From an uncultured Actinomycetes bacterium (GTDB taxonomy: Bacteria > Actinomycetota > Coriobacteriia > Coriobacteriales > Atopobiaceae), in NCBI GenBank assembly GCA_900313905.1, contig OMTG01000124.1:23251-87250 (forward strand): 64,000 nt of DNA, read 5' to 3'. A program made the translations under genes and the position numbers. A model generated the notes under the pieces. That model was not told where the DNA came from and ran no database searches. It saw nothing but the letters and a program-made list of their open reading frames with translations. How positions within the stretch are numbered: the stretch's first letter is position 1; every line of letters begins with the position of its first letter. Shown here piece after piece: positions 1 to 8,121 of this stretch.

Positions 1-1287
1 AAAAAACGCCTAGCCAGAGCATCAGGCCAGACGTCGCAAGATATGAAGAGAATGCTATGTGCTGCGAGCGCCGAAAGCCTGACGGCATGCCAGACGGAAT
101 CGTGCGCGCTGGAACGCTATGCTGCGTCTAGCGCGCGCTCGCTAGTAGGAGCTGTGCAATGGCAATGGAGCCGCAAACCACGCTTGCTGCGCAGTTCTTG
201 GAACCTATGTTCATCTGCTGAACCATTGCCTGCTCCTTAGGAAGGCGCCCGTGCGAGCGCATTGGCACTACCTTGGCACAAGGCCGCCTCCGATGCATGA
301 AGAAGACGGGTCCGTTAGCAGAACGGAAACAATTCAAGTAGCGTTCCGACACGCAGCCACAACCTCCCCTTCATGCGGACATGGCTGCTCGATGTGCAGG
401 CAGCAGGCCTTCTGCCTGCACTAACACAGGGTACAGCAGCAAGCTTCAACGGCAGCGAGGCCAGGCCTTCCCCTCGGCTCCAGCCGGGTGTGTCCATATC
501 CCTTGCACGGCGCCTCCACATATGCCCAGCGAAGCACCCCACCGAGCTCTTGTACGCAGCACGCCCTTCCGCCAAGGCCCCCGCATGGACGGTTGGCCAG
601 AATCCCTCTGAGCCGAATGGCTCTCAGTGCTTCTTGCTATAGCCAAGCTGCACATGGCACGTCTGGCAGATGCCACCCTGAAGGGCCTGAGGCTTGGCAG
701 GAAGATCTGCCCATGGGAGGCTCCGACGAATGCGAGAAGAGAGATGTGCCAGCATCACCGCACAGCCAGCCAGCCGCAGGGCTCAGGGCAGCGCGGAGCG
801 GATAAGCATGCCGTCGTGAAGCGCGCCCCAAGACAAGCGGCCATCTGCCCGGCAAACGGCACAGCATTGGCGCCAGATACGCTATATATGGTAGCCGCTC
901 CTCCTTTTTCATCAGCATCTTGCCCTCTCTTCCTCGGCGTTGTTGATATCTGGAGACAACTCCTGGGGGCCGGACAGTTCCCCATATCCTCCCAGCGCCC
1001 CCATTCCTGAACATCAGACGGGCTACATCACAATTCCTTCATATATGCCAGATAGGCACAACATATGGCCTCTTTGTTCTCATCAGGCATAATCAGACAT
1101 GGAACGCCTGCTTCTCCCCCATATTCCCAAGTCATCCGGCAGCGCCTTGGAATGGGTTTGTGTGCTTTTCGAAACGCGAGAAAATCGAGAGGTGTCACAT
1201 GGCAAAATGCTCCTCGCGGAGCGCAAATTTATTACCTGCGCCGATGGCGGTTTTCTACAGGTTGTCGACAGGCAATCGACATGCTTT
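1..1287. other. No confident gene; possible decayed coding sequence
   Basis: No reading frame here matches a family I recognise, and none combines a good ribosome binding site with sustained coding character. The minus strand between about 640 and 1135 holds several short stretches that read like real protein in different frames, separated by stops and frame changes. That is the pattern of an eroded gene. No tRNA, rRNA or repeat array was seen. Confidence 0.4.
1028..1135 (-). CDS. Possible 35-residue small protein or gene remnant
   Basis: A short minus-strand frame begins MTWEYGGEAG and ends in an acidic, alanine-rich tail (residues about 17-35) that includes adjacent cysteines. The composition looks like protein rather than noise. 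An AAGG stands about eight bases before the ATG, so independent translation is possible. I do not recognise the product. It lies in a region with other protein-like scraps in shifted frames, so it may equally be the end of a decayed gene. Confidence 0.22.
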   Translation of the reverse strand: MTWEYGGEAGVPCLIMPDENKEAICCAYLAYMKEL

Positions 1288-1335
1288 CAACAATATCTTG
1301 TGTTTTTCCCGCAAGCAGACCACCACGAGTTGTGG
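1288..1335 (+). promoter_or_regulatory. Probable NrdR double box upstream of nrdD
   Basis: The 16-mer at 1288-1303 (core CAATATCTTGTGT) matches about 13 of 16 positions of the NrdR consensus acaCwAtATaTwGtgt. A weaker dyad at 1320-1335, with CCAC and GTGG ends, follows at a centre-to-centre distance of 32 bp. This is three helical turns, the spacing typical of paired NrdR boxes. NrdR is the ATP/dATP-sensing repressor of ribonucleotide reductase genes. The first box is convincing and the second is degenerate. Confidence 0.6.
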
Positions 1336-1395
1336 CATAGTACGTCTTGCAACGCAAGAGGCTGTGCATTCCACAGCTGAACCACACCATCTAGG

Positions 1396-1450
1396 GGCCT
1401 CTCGCGATGCACCCATCGCCAAGAGGGCCGCAGCTCAGCCAGACGGCTGT
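1396..1450 (+). other. Structured nrdD leader (two hairpins)
   Basis: CCTCT-GCGATG at 1398-1409 pairs with CATCGC-AGAGG at 1414-1426, with a small asymmetric bulge. A second stem, CAGCC/GGCTG, follows at about 1436-1449. Both lie within 90 bases upstream of the nrdD start. They could be part of a 5' untranslated leader or an attenuator. I do not recognise a known riboswitch class here. Confidence 0.35.
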
Positions 1451-1482
1451 GGTACGCGCTGCTGGAAAGGTTAGGAGCCGGA

Positions 1483-3705
1483 ATGAAAATCATCAAGCGC
1501 AATGGATCGGAAGTCTCTTTCGATATAAAGAAGATCGAGAACGCGATCAAGGGCGCCAACCGTGAGGTGCCGGAGGACGACCGTCTGACCGAGCGCCAGA
1601 TCGTCTACGCTGCCGAGAATGTGCGCGACCGCTGCGAGGCTGCAGGGCATACGGTCTCCGTCGAGGAGATCCAGGACATGGTCGAGGACGAGATCATGGC
1701 GCTTGACCGCTATGAGGTGGCCAGGAAGTACATCATCTATCGCTATGTCCAGTCGCTGAAGCGCCAGAAGAACACGACCGACGACAAGATCCTCTCCCTC
1801 ATCGAGTGCAACAACGAGGAGGTCAAGCAGGAGAACTCCAACAAGAACCCGACGGTCGTCTCTGTCCAGCGCGACTACATGGCAGGCGAGGTCTCCAAGG
1901 ACCTGGCCACCCGCATGCTGCTTCCGCCCGATGTGGTCCGTGCCCATCAGGAGGGCATCATCCATTTCCATGATGCAGACTACTATGCCCAGCACATGCA
2001 CAACTGCGACCTCGTGAACCTCGATGACATGCTGCAGAACGGCACCGTCATCTCCGGCACCCTGATCGAGAAGCCCCACTCCTTCTCGACCGCCTGCAAC
2101 ATCGCGACGCAGATCATCGCCCAGGTGGCATCCTGCCAGTATGGCGGACAGTCCATCTCGCTCTACCATCTGTCCAAGTTCGTCGATGTCTCCCGCAAGA
2201 AGATCCGCCGCCAGGTCTACGCCGAGCTCGAGTCCATCGATGCCCATCCCTCTGATGAGAAGATCCATGAGATGGTCGAGAAGCGCCTGCGCGAAGAGAT
2301 CGCCCGCGGCATCCAGACCATCCAGTACCAGGTCGTCACGCTCATGACGACAAACGGGCAGGCACCGTTCATCACGGTCTTCATGTACCTCAACGAGGCC
2401 GAGAACGAGCAGGAGAAGCACGACCTCGCGATGTGCATCGAGGAGATGCTCCGCCAGAGGTATCAGGGCGTGAAGAACGAGAAGGGCGTCTGGATCACCC
2501 CAGCCTTCCCGAAGCTCATCTACGTGCTCGAAGAGGACAACATCCACGAGGGCGACCCCTACTTCTACCTCACGAAGCTTGCCGCCAAGTGCACCGCCAA
2601 GCGTATGGTGCCTGACTACATCTCCGAGAAGAAGATGCGCGAGTACAAGCTCTCCAAGGGCGAGACCGAGGGCCACGGCGACGTGTATACCTGCATGGGC
2701 TGCCGCTCCTTCCTGACGCCTGACCGCACCGGCAATGGCTACGACAATGTCGCCAAGGCCAAGAACTACGAGCCGGGCAAGCCGAAGTACTATGGCCGCT
2801 TCAACCAGGGCGTCGTGACCATCAACCTGCCGGATGTGGCGCTGTCCTCCGGCGGCAACATGGACGAGTTCTGGAAGATCTTCGATGAGCGCCTCGAGCT
2901 CTGCCACAAGGCGCTGCGCTGCCGCCACGACCGTCTCGTCGGCACGACCTCCGATGCTGCCCCGATACTCTGGCAGTATGGCGCGCTTGCCCGCCTCGAC
3001 AAGGGCGAGAAGATCGACAAGCTGCTCTACGGCGGCTACTCCACGATCAGCCTCGGCTACGCTGGCCTCTATGAGTGCGTGAAGTTCATGACGGGCCACA
3101 GCCACACCGACAAGGAGGCCACGCCTTTCGCCCTCTCTGTCATGCAGCACATGAACGACAAGTGCACCGAGTGGAAGCAGGCCGAGAACATCGACTACTC
3201 CCTCTACGGCACGCCGCTCGAGTCCACGACCTACAAGTTCGCCAAGTGCCTGCAGCGCCGTTTCGGCATCATCCCGGGCATCACGGACAAGAACTACATC
3301 ACGAACTCCTACCATGTCCATGTGACCGAGAAGATCGACGCCTTCACGAAGCTCAAGTTCGAGAGCGAGTTCCAGCGCCTCTCCCCCGGCGGCGCCATCT
3401 CCTACGTCGAGGTCCCGAACATGCAGGACAACCTCGAGGCCGTCATCCGCGTCATGCAGTTCATCTACGAGAACATCATGTACGCCGAGCTCAACACGAA
3501 GTCCGACTACTGCCAGGTCTGCGGCTACGACGGCGAGATCAAGATCGTCGAGGACGATGGCAAGCTCGTCTGGGAGTGCCCGAAGTGCGGCAACCGCGAC
3601 CAGAACAAGCTCAATGTCGCACGGCGCACCTGCGGCTACATCGGCACCCAGTTCTGGAACCAGGGCCGTACGCAGGAGATCAAGGACCGTGTCCTGCATC
3701 TGTAG
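1483..3705 (+). CDS. nrdD: Anaerobic ribonucleoside-triphosphate reductase (class III), NrdD
   Basis: Reduces ribonucleoside triphosphates to deoxyribonucleotides with a glycyl radical, under anoxic conditions. At 740 residues it is close to the family norm of about 710. Residues 1-90 are an ATP-cone (begins MKIIKRNGSEV), the allosteric nucleotide-sensing domain. The C-terminus carries a four-cysteine zinc site (CQVCGY, then CPKCGN) followed by the glycyl-radical motif RTCGYIG near residue 716. The start is fixed by AGGAG seven bases before the ATG. The gene sits behind a probable NrdR double box, and the activase nrdG follows 143 bp downstream after a hairpin, so the two may be partly uncoupled. 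Confidence 0.97.
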   Translation: MKIIKRNGSEVSFDIKKIENAIKGANREVPEDDRLTERQIVYAAENVRDRCEAAGHTVSVEEIQDMVEDEIMALDRYEVARKYIIYRYVQSLKRQKNTTDDKILSLIECNNEEVKQENSNKNPTVVSVQRDYMAGEVSKDLATRMLLPPDVVRAHQEGIIHFHDADYYAQHMHNCDLVNLDDMLQNGTVISGTLIEKPHSFSTACNIATQIIAQVASCQYGGQSISLYHLSKFVDVSRKKIRRQVYAELESIDAHPSDEKIHEMVEKRLREEIARGIQTIQYQVVTLMTTNGQAPFITVFMYLNEAENEQEKHDLAMCIEEMLRQRYQGVKNEKGVWITPAFPKLIYVLEEDNIHEGDPYFYLTKLAAKCTAKRMVPDYISEKKMREYKLSKGETEGHGDVYTCMGCRSFLTPDRTGNGYDNVAKAKNYEPGKPKYYGRFNQGVVTINLPDVALSSGGNMDEFWKIFDERLELCHKALRCRHDRLVGTTSDAAPILWQYGALARLDKGEKIDKLLYGGYSTISLGYAGLYECVKFMTGHSHTDKEATPFALSVMQHMNDKCTEWKQAENIDYSLYGTPLESTTYKFAKCLQRRFGIIPGITDKNYITNSYHVHVTEKIDAFTKLKFESEFQRLSPGGAISYVEVPNMQDNLEAVIRVMQFIYENIMYAELNTKSDYCQVCGYDGEIKIVEDDGKLVWECPKCGNRDQNKLNVARRTCGYIGTQFWNQGRTQEIKDRVLHL

Positions 3706-3730
3706 GCACCTGCCTTCTGACAGCTTTCAA

Positions 3731-3763
3731 GGGGATGGACCATCCAGGTCCATCCCCTCATTT
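3731..3763 (+). terminator. Hairpin terminator/attenuator between nrdD and nrdG
   Basis: A perfect 11-bp stem, GGGGATGGACC/GGTCCATCCCC, with a five-base loop is followed by the short T-rich stretch TCATTT. It should end or attenuate the nrdD transcript. A TATAGT element at about 3799 may be the -10 of a separate nrdG promoter. Confidence 0.7.
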
Positions 3764-3848
3764 GTGTGCCAGAAGGCAAATCTGTCGTCCAGGGCTGGTA
3801 TAGTGTGCATCCGTCGGGAGCTGGAAGCCAAGCGGAGAGGCTGTTGAG

Positions 3849-4418
3849 ATGAACTACGCTGAGATCAAGTACTGCGATATCGCTGACGGGGTCGGAGTCA
3901 GGACGACGCTCTTCGTCTCCGGCTGCCGCAGGCATTGCCCCTTCTGCTTCAACGAGGTGGCTTGGGACTTCCTTTGCGGTGAGCCTTTCACGAAGGATGT
4001 GGAGGATGCCATCATCGAGAGCCTTGCGCCCTTCTATGTGGATGGCCTCACCGTCCTCGGGGGCGAGCCGATGGAGCCCGAGAACCAGCGGGCGCTCGTC
4101 GACTTCATCGAGCGGGTGAAGGCCACCTATCCGGAAAAGCCGATATGGCTCTACTCCGGCTTCACCTATGAGGAGCTGGCAGGAACCGAGCCGGTCCATG
4201 CCCCCTACACGGAGAGCCCGAGGACCGAGGTCACCGACCGCATCCTCAACGCAATCGACGTGCTCGTCGACGGCCCCTTCGTCCAAGCGAAGAAGGACAT
4301 CTCGCTCCGTTTCCGGGGGTCCTCCAACCAGCGCCTCCTCGATATGCCGAAGACGCGTGCGGAGGGGAAGGCTGTCCTCTGGCACGATGACCCGGTCTTC
4401 GAGACCCATACGATGTAG
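3849..4418 (+). CDS. nrdG: Anaerobic ribonucleotide reductase activating protein, NrdG (radical SAM)
   Basis: Small radical SAM activase that uses a [4Fe-4S] cluster and S-adenosylmethionine to install the glycyl radical on NrdD. The cluster motif CRRHCPFC (CX3CX2C) is at residues 26-33. It is followed by the GGEP SAM-binding segment (VLGGEPM) near residue 75. The length of 189 residues is normal for the family. A GGAG precedes the ATG. The partner nrdD is immediately upstream on the same strand, which settles the assignment over other short activases. Confidence 0.95.
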   Translation: MNYAEIKYCDIADGVGVRTTLFVSGCRRHCPFCFNEVAWDFLCGEPFTKDVEDAIIESLAPFYVDGLTVLGGEPMEPENQRALVDFIERVKATYPEKPIWLYSGFTYEELAGTEPVHAPYTESPRTEVTDRILNAIDVLVDGPFVQAKKDISLRFRGSSNQRLLDMPKTRAEGKAVLWHDDPVFETHTM

Positions 4419-4518
4419 CCGGCAACGGCTTCGGGGAAAGGGAATCCGGAATCCGCTCCTGTTTTCTCGAAGCAGGAATCCCTGACAGCATCGTTCTCGT
4501 CGTGCGCACGCAAACCAT

Positions 4519-4562
4519 GAAAAAGCCTCCGATCTTGATTCAGCTTTCCAAGATCGGAGGCT
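4519..4562 (-). terminator. Strong terminator for the minus-strand hydrolase gene
   Basis: A 14-bp perfect stem (AGCCTCCGATCTTG at 4524-4537 with its complement at 4549-4562) has an 11-base loop. On the minus strand it is followed by a run of five T. It also faces nrdG and could serve both strands. Confidence 0.8.
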
Positions 4563-4687
4563 CCGTTCATTTGATTGGTCTGCCATCTGGCTTGGCATCC
4601 GAAACCGATACGATCAGGTATCAAGATAATGTCGAAGGGATTCTTCAGCCCACACTGCAAGGAATCATGATGGCTTGGAGCTGTGCA

Positions 4688-5227
4688 CTAAATGCCCACC
4701 AGATCGCCCCTGCTGTCTATGCACTTATCAACCAGCTGGCGCTCCCCTATCAGACGGGCCATGCATGTAATGCCTGCCTCATGAGACTTCGGGCCACCTG
4801 CCGAGTCGCAGTACCTCGTTAGCACCACTGGTCGAATATTGTGTTCGAACAGGCCTGTCGCAATGGTCAGAACACAGCAATCGGTGTCAGCTCCAACTAG
4901 ATAAACCGTCTCAGGATAGCTGCCGCCATTCAGGCGACACAAGGACTGGAGGAAGTTTCCGTCGACACAGGTATAGATGCTCTTATCTACAACAAGGTCG
5001 ACGTAATCTCTGTAGTGATTGGCTAAGCGCTGCTCTTCAGCGGTTTCCATGCTTGACCAGGACAGAAGCTTCTCATAGGTACTGTTCCTGGAATTCTGGT
5101 ACCGGGTAGCGATAACCTTGTCGAAGGTACCAGATTTCAGCAGATCGAGTATGCGCATCTCAAGCGCTGACATTCTTTCACTCTTGATGAAGCCCTGCTG
5201 CATATCTACCACAATGAGGATGTTCAT
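4688..5227 (-). CDS. Isochorismatase-family cysteine hydrolase
   Basis: Predicted cytoplasmic cysteine hydrolase of the isochorismatase/nicotinamidase superfamily. The three catalytic positions are visible: Asp in LIVVDMQQGF at the N-terminus, Lys in VVDKSIYT in the middle, and the nucleophile Cys in DTDCCVLT. The start at MNILIVVD is chosen because AGGAG lies seven bases before this ATG; an ATG two codons upstream is too close to that site. Length is about 179 residues. The substrate is uncertain: nicotinamidases, isochorismatases and ureidoacrylate hydrolases share the fold, and the metal-binding histidines of true nicotinamidases are not evident. It lies 35 bp downstream of the unknown membrane gene and probably shares its transcript. 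Base composition is more AT-rich than the flanking genes. Confidence 0.85.
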   Translation of the reverse strand: MNILIVVDMQQGFIKSERMSALEMRILDLLKSGTFDKVIATRYQNSRNSTYEKLLSWSSMETAEEQRLANHYRDYVDLVVDKSIYTCVDGNFLQSLCRLNGGSYPETVYLVGADTDCCVLTIATGLFEHNIRPVVLTRYCDSAGGPKSHEAGITCMARLIGERQLVDKCIDSRGDLVGI

Positions 5228-5262
5228 CTTCATGCTCCTATTTGTCAGGCTTTCGAATGAGG

Positions 5263-6477
5263 CTACTTCTTCACGATAGCAGCAATGCACGCAATTGCCA
5301 CTGCAAGTTCAACCATGCCAGTGATGGTATCAACATTATTGTAGGCACCCATGAGCCAGTCGTTCACAATTGGCAATATCTGGATATATGCAATTACAAA
5401 GAGGCATATATCCGTAATCACCGAGTAATGACGCTGCTTTTCGGATTCGATGGTCTCTTGTTCATCAATGCATTCCTTCAGAAAAGCGTTGAGCCCCGCA
5501 TAGACATCCCCGAGCTTGCTGGTTCGGATGAGTTCGTTTCTTGCCCTCTCCACAGGCTCAGGGACATTGGCATCCTCTATCCGCTCGAATTCGCTGTAAA
5601 GCTTCGCAATTCGATAGTAGCGCTTCTTCAGTTCGGAAACGGAGAGGCTCAGATCCCTGGAGTTCTCGAGCTCATATGTCACGCTATAGAGATAGAGCCA
5701 CATCGCCTGCAAGCTCACTTCAAAGCATTCAACAAGCTTAAGCAGATAGGGCTGCGGATTTGTGCAGATTACCGCTGACCAGCTGATATAGAGTCCCTCT
5801 TGCGGCAGCAGCGACCAATTATGGGGTGGTTCATACGAATTGAGATTGGGATAGCCCGACGAACTGAATTCTCTTGCCCAATCATCATCGACGAATACAA
5901 GCGAATCTCCCTCATGGACGATCTCGGGATACAGAAGTATCTGCAGGCTCTGCTGCTTCAGCTCATCGAACTGCTCTGCTCCGCAATTGAGCGCTTCACT
6001 GGAATGATAGAGCGAACTGACCGTCATGACATAGGAGATGCCACCGTTTTCCCAGACAGGCTTTGCAGAAGGCCTCATGCGATGTTTCTTCAAGCATCCC
6101 CGAATGCTGTCAATCAGCTCTCTAAGCATAGGAGAGATATCCGCTTCCCAATGCAGTAGGGCAGCATGGGAATGCTTTCGTTGCTGGCAATATTCAATTG
6201 CATAGTCATCATCGGTTATAGGGAATTCCTTGTCTTTGATCCAGAAAACTCCGATTCCCGGAGCAAAGATGTAGAGCCTGACGTCCTCAGATATCTCGAA
6301 ACAAAGGCTGATGTTATGCGAAACAGACCTCAATACGCGCGAAATTTCGATCTCTTGATATGAGGCCAGAGTCTGGCGTATCTTTTCGATATCCTTTTCG
6401 CCCAAATCGAATCCGATGTCAAACGGGATACACCTATATGGGACAATGCAGTTGAGGGATTCCGTTGTATCAGCCAT
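5263..6477 (-). CDS. Unknown protein with C-terminal membrane anchor
   Basis: About 404 residues; I do not recognise the family with confidence. Residues 1-250 look like a soluble alpha/beta domain with one strongly hydrophobic strand (LYIFAPGIGVFWI). A helical, charged segment (ELKKRYYRIAKLYSEFERIED) leads to two hydrophobic C-terminal segments (VITDICLFVIAYIQILPIV and ITGMVELAVAIACIAAIV). The layout loosely resembles DUF155/RMD1-like or CorA-like proteins, but this is only an impression. The start is uncertain: ATG at 6477, or a TTG four codons upstream. The gene is AT-rich relative to the chromosome and probably cotranscribed with the hydrolase below it, which points to horizontal acquisition. 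Confidence 0.7.
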   Translation of the reverse strand: MADTTESLNCIVPYRCIPFDIGFDLGEKDIEKIRQTLASYQEIEISRVLRSVSHNISLCFEISEDVRLYIFAPGIGVFWIKDKEFPITDDDYAIEYCQQRKHSHAALLHWEADISPMLRELIDSIRGCLKKHRMRPSAKPVWENGGISYVMTVSSLYHSSEALNCGAEQFDELKQQSLQILLYPEIVHEGDSLVFVDDDWAREFSSSGYPNLNSYEPPHNWSLLPQEGLYISWSAVICTNPQPYLLKLVECFEVSLQAMWLYLYSVTYELENSRDLSLSVSELKKRYYRIAKLYSEFERIEDANVPEPVERARNELIRTSKLGDVYAGLNAFLKECIDEQETIESEKQRHYSVITDICLFVIAYIQILPIVNDWLMGAYNNVDTITGMVELAVAIACIAAIVKK

Positions 6478-6533
6478 ATCCACATCCAAAGTGTCTGTTG
6501 ATACCAGATTGGCACTCTATTCATATCAGCCAA

Positions 6534-7201
6534 TCAATGTAAAAAGGAGTCGCGGCAGCGTGCACCTCGCATAGCCCACGAGAGATACTGCTGGTCGGCG
6601 GCAGATACGGCCGCCACGTCCAGCCCCATCATCCCCATGACAGCGAATTCAGCGAGGGCACGCAGAGGAGACGTGAAGCTCCCATGGTCTCTAACGGCTT
6701 TCGTCTTCTTGTCTTTCCGGTCTGTCCTAATGAATATCCAAGTATCGTACACCTGCAGCTTCAGGAGAAACCGATGGCCAGTCGCAATATACACAGGAGA
6801 TGCAAGAGCAGCGTTTCGATCAGCGGCAATGGCAGCAGATAGCATCGCAGCCGGCATAGAATCCACGGTATATCCCGTGGGGCAGACATCTATCGCATGA
6901 GGACCATGAATGCGCAGACCCTCAGCAGCGAAGATGGGCCTCCAATCGAAGACAGCATGTCCGGCGGCCCACTTGAAGCCCCATCAATGGAGAAGATGCT
7001 CTTGCATGCACGGGCCTAAATCTCTTCTCGCGCTTTGAGTAGGACAAGAACGGCGGATGCTTGAAGACAGCCATGCATGTATATGAGATTTTCCTCGAGA
7101 AGCCACATTACAGCATCCGGCATTTCGAAACAGAAAGAGGCTCTCAATAAGGCGCAATGGATGGCAGCTTCGGGCTTACGGTATATAAGAATGGGGTGCA
7201 A
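6534..7201 (-). pseudogene. Decayed minus-strand gene, family unknown
   Basis: The frame from 6983 to 6534 is open for 149 codons with convincing protein character (for example FKWAAGHAVFDW near its beginning and VYDTWIFIRTDRK in the middle), but it starts just after an in-frame TGA at 6984-6986 and has no credible start. A second protein-like segment (ending LLKAREEI) lies upstream at 7201-7016 in another frame. Together they look like one gene broken by a stop and a frameshift. I cannot name the ancestral family. Confidence 0.4.
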
Positions 7202-7278
7202 ACCGGCACTGCCGAGGAACCTGAAGGAGTGGCAAAGCGCAGCTGCCTCCCTGGATTCCTCCCTCGCCTTCGATTGAG

Positions 7279-7456
7279 ATGCAGACAGGAGCAGGAGGGA
7301 TACCGCTGGATGCGAATGTCAGCCCGTCACAGGGCATTGCGGTTGCCGACTCGGCAAAGGAGTTCTCTACCATCACCAATGACAGAAAACCGCAACACCT
7401 CCCTCGAGACCATCAAGCTCATCGTGAAGATGAGCTATAGAATCGAGTGCGACTGA
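7279..7456 (+). pseudogene. Remnant of a RyR-domain gene fused to an unrelated fragment
   Basis: The last 69 bases (7388-7456) match the end of the intact RyR-domain gene at 9481-9549 with about seven differences, and encode the same RyR C-terminus (NTSLETIKLIVKM). Just upstream, in another frame, is a protein-like piece beginning MQTGAGGIPLDAN. The bulk of the RyR domain is missing. This is therefore a broken duplicate about 2 kb from its intact relative. Confidence 0.6.
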
Positions 7457-7617
7457 GCTCAGGGAGCAAGGCATAGGGCCTCATCCCATGACCTCACATA
7501 GCCTCAATGGAATCCAGCAATCCCAGGATTCCGTCTCCTTGGCAGCAGCCTCCATGCAGTCTGCTGCGGTGAAGAAGACATCCCCCCTCCCTCCTTCTAC
7601 GCAGTAGCCAAGACTGA

Positions 7618-8002
7618 AAGGATCATGCGCATCATGATGCCCCTGCATCCACGCTCCCCCGCCTGGTGGTTCCCGCGTTCAAGGAGCTCGCCCTCCCGAA
7701 CTTCGATGGCTCAATGGTCAATGACATGCAGAGCGCCTTCGACCTCGAAAACAACGGACCCTATAGGCGGCTCACCCAAACCCTCAAGGAAGTGCGGATC
7801 GGCCCCATTTCAGGCTAAGAGACGGTGAGGCCCCCTCCCCGCAGGGCGCAGAGGCCTCACCGGCAGATGGTGCTGTCCAGACGAGTCGCATGCAATGAAA
7901 GGAGATGAGATCGCCTATGCCGGACGTAGGAGCGAGATGGCGCTGGTGCCCGAAAGGAAGCTCTCGGAGCGGCTCTTCGGCAGGAGCCGGCATAAGCGAT
8001 AG
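7618..8002 (+). pseudogene. Protein-like gene fragments, unknown family
   Basis: Two separate open stretches read like real protein. The first, 7618-7818, contains VVPAFKELALPNFDGS and has no proper start. The second, 7895-8002, begins MKGDEIAYAGRRSEM and has no clear ribosome binding site. They are in different frames and probably come from one or more eroded genes. No function can be assigned. Confidence 0.35.
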
Positions 8003-8121
8003 CGGAGGAATTGCGCAACAGCCACATATGGGCTGCACCTGCCTGAATCCCATCTGAATCTGTGCAAGAATCAGTTCTGCATCAACGAGGGTCAATCCCT
8101 AGAACGGCATCGGAGGCAGCC

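Noticed and set aside
1471..3699. 742-codon minus-strand frame across nrdD
   Set aside because: A mirror frame of nrdD, rich in Leu, Val, Asp and Arg, caused by GC-biased codons; no domain and nrdD is unmistakable on the other strand.
5263..6477. Calling the unknown protein a CorA transporter
   Set aside because: The two C-terminal hydrophobic segments resemble that layout but there is no GMN motif.
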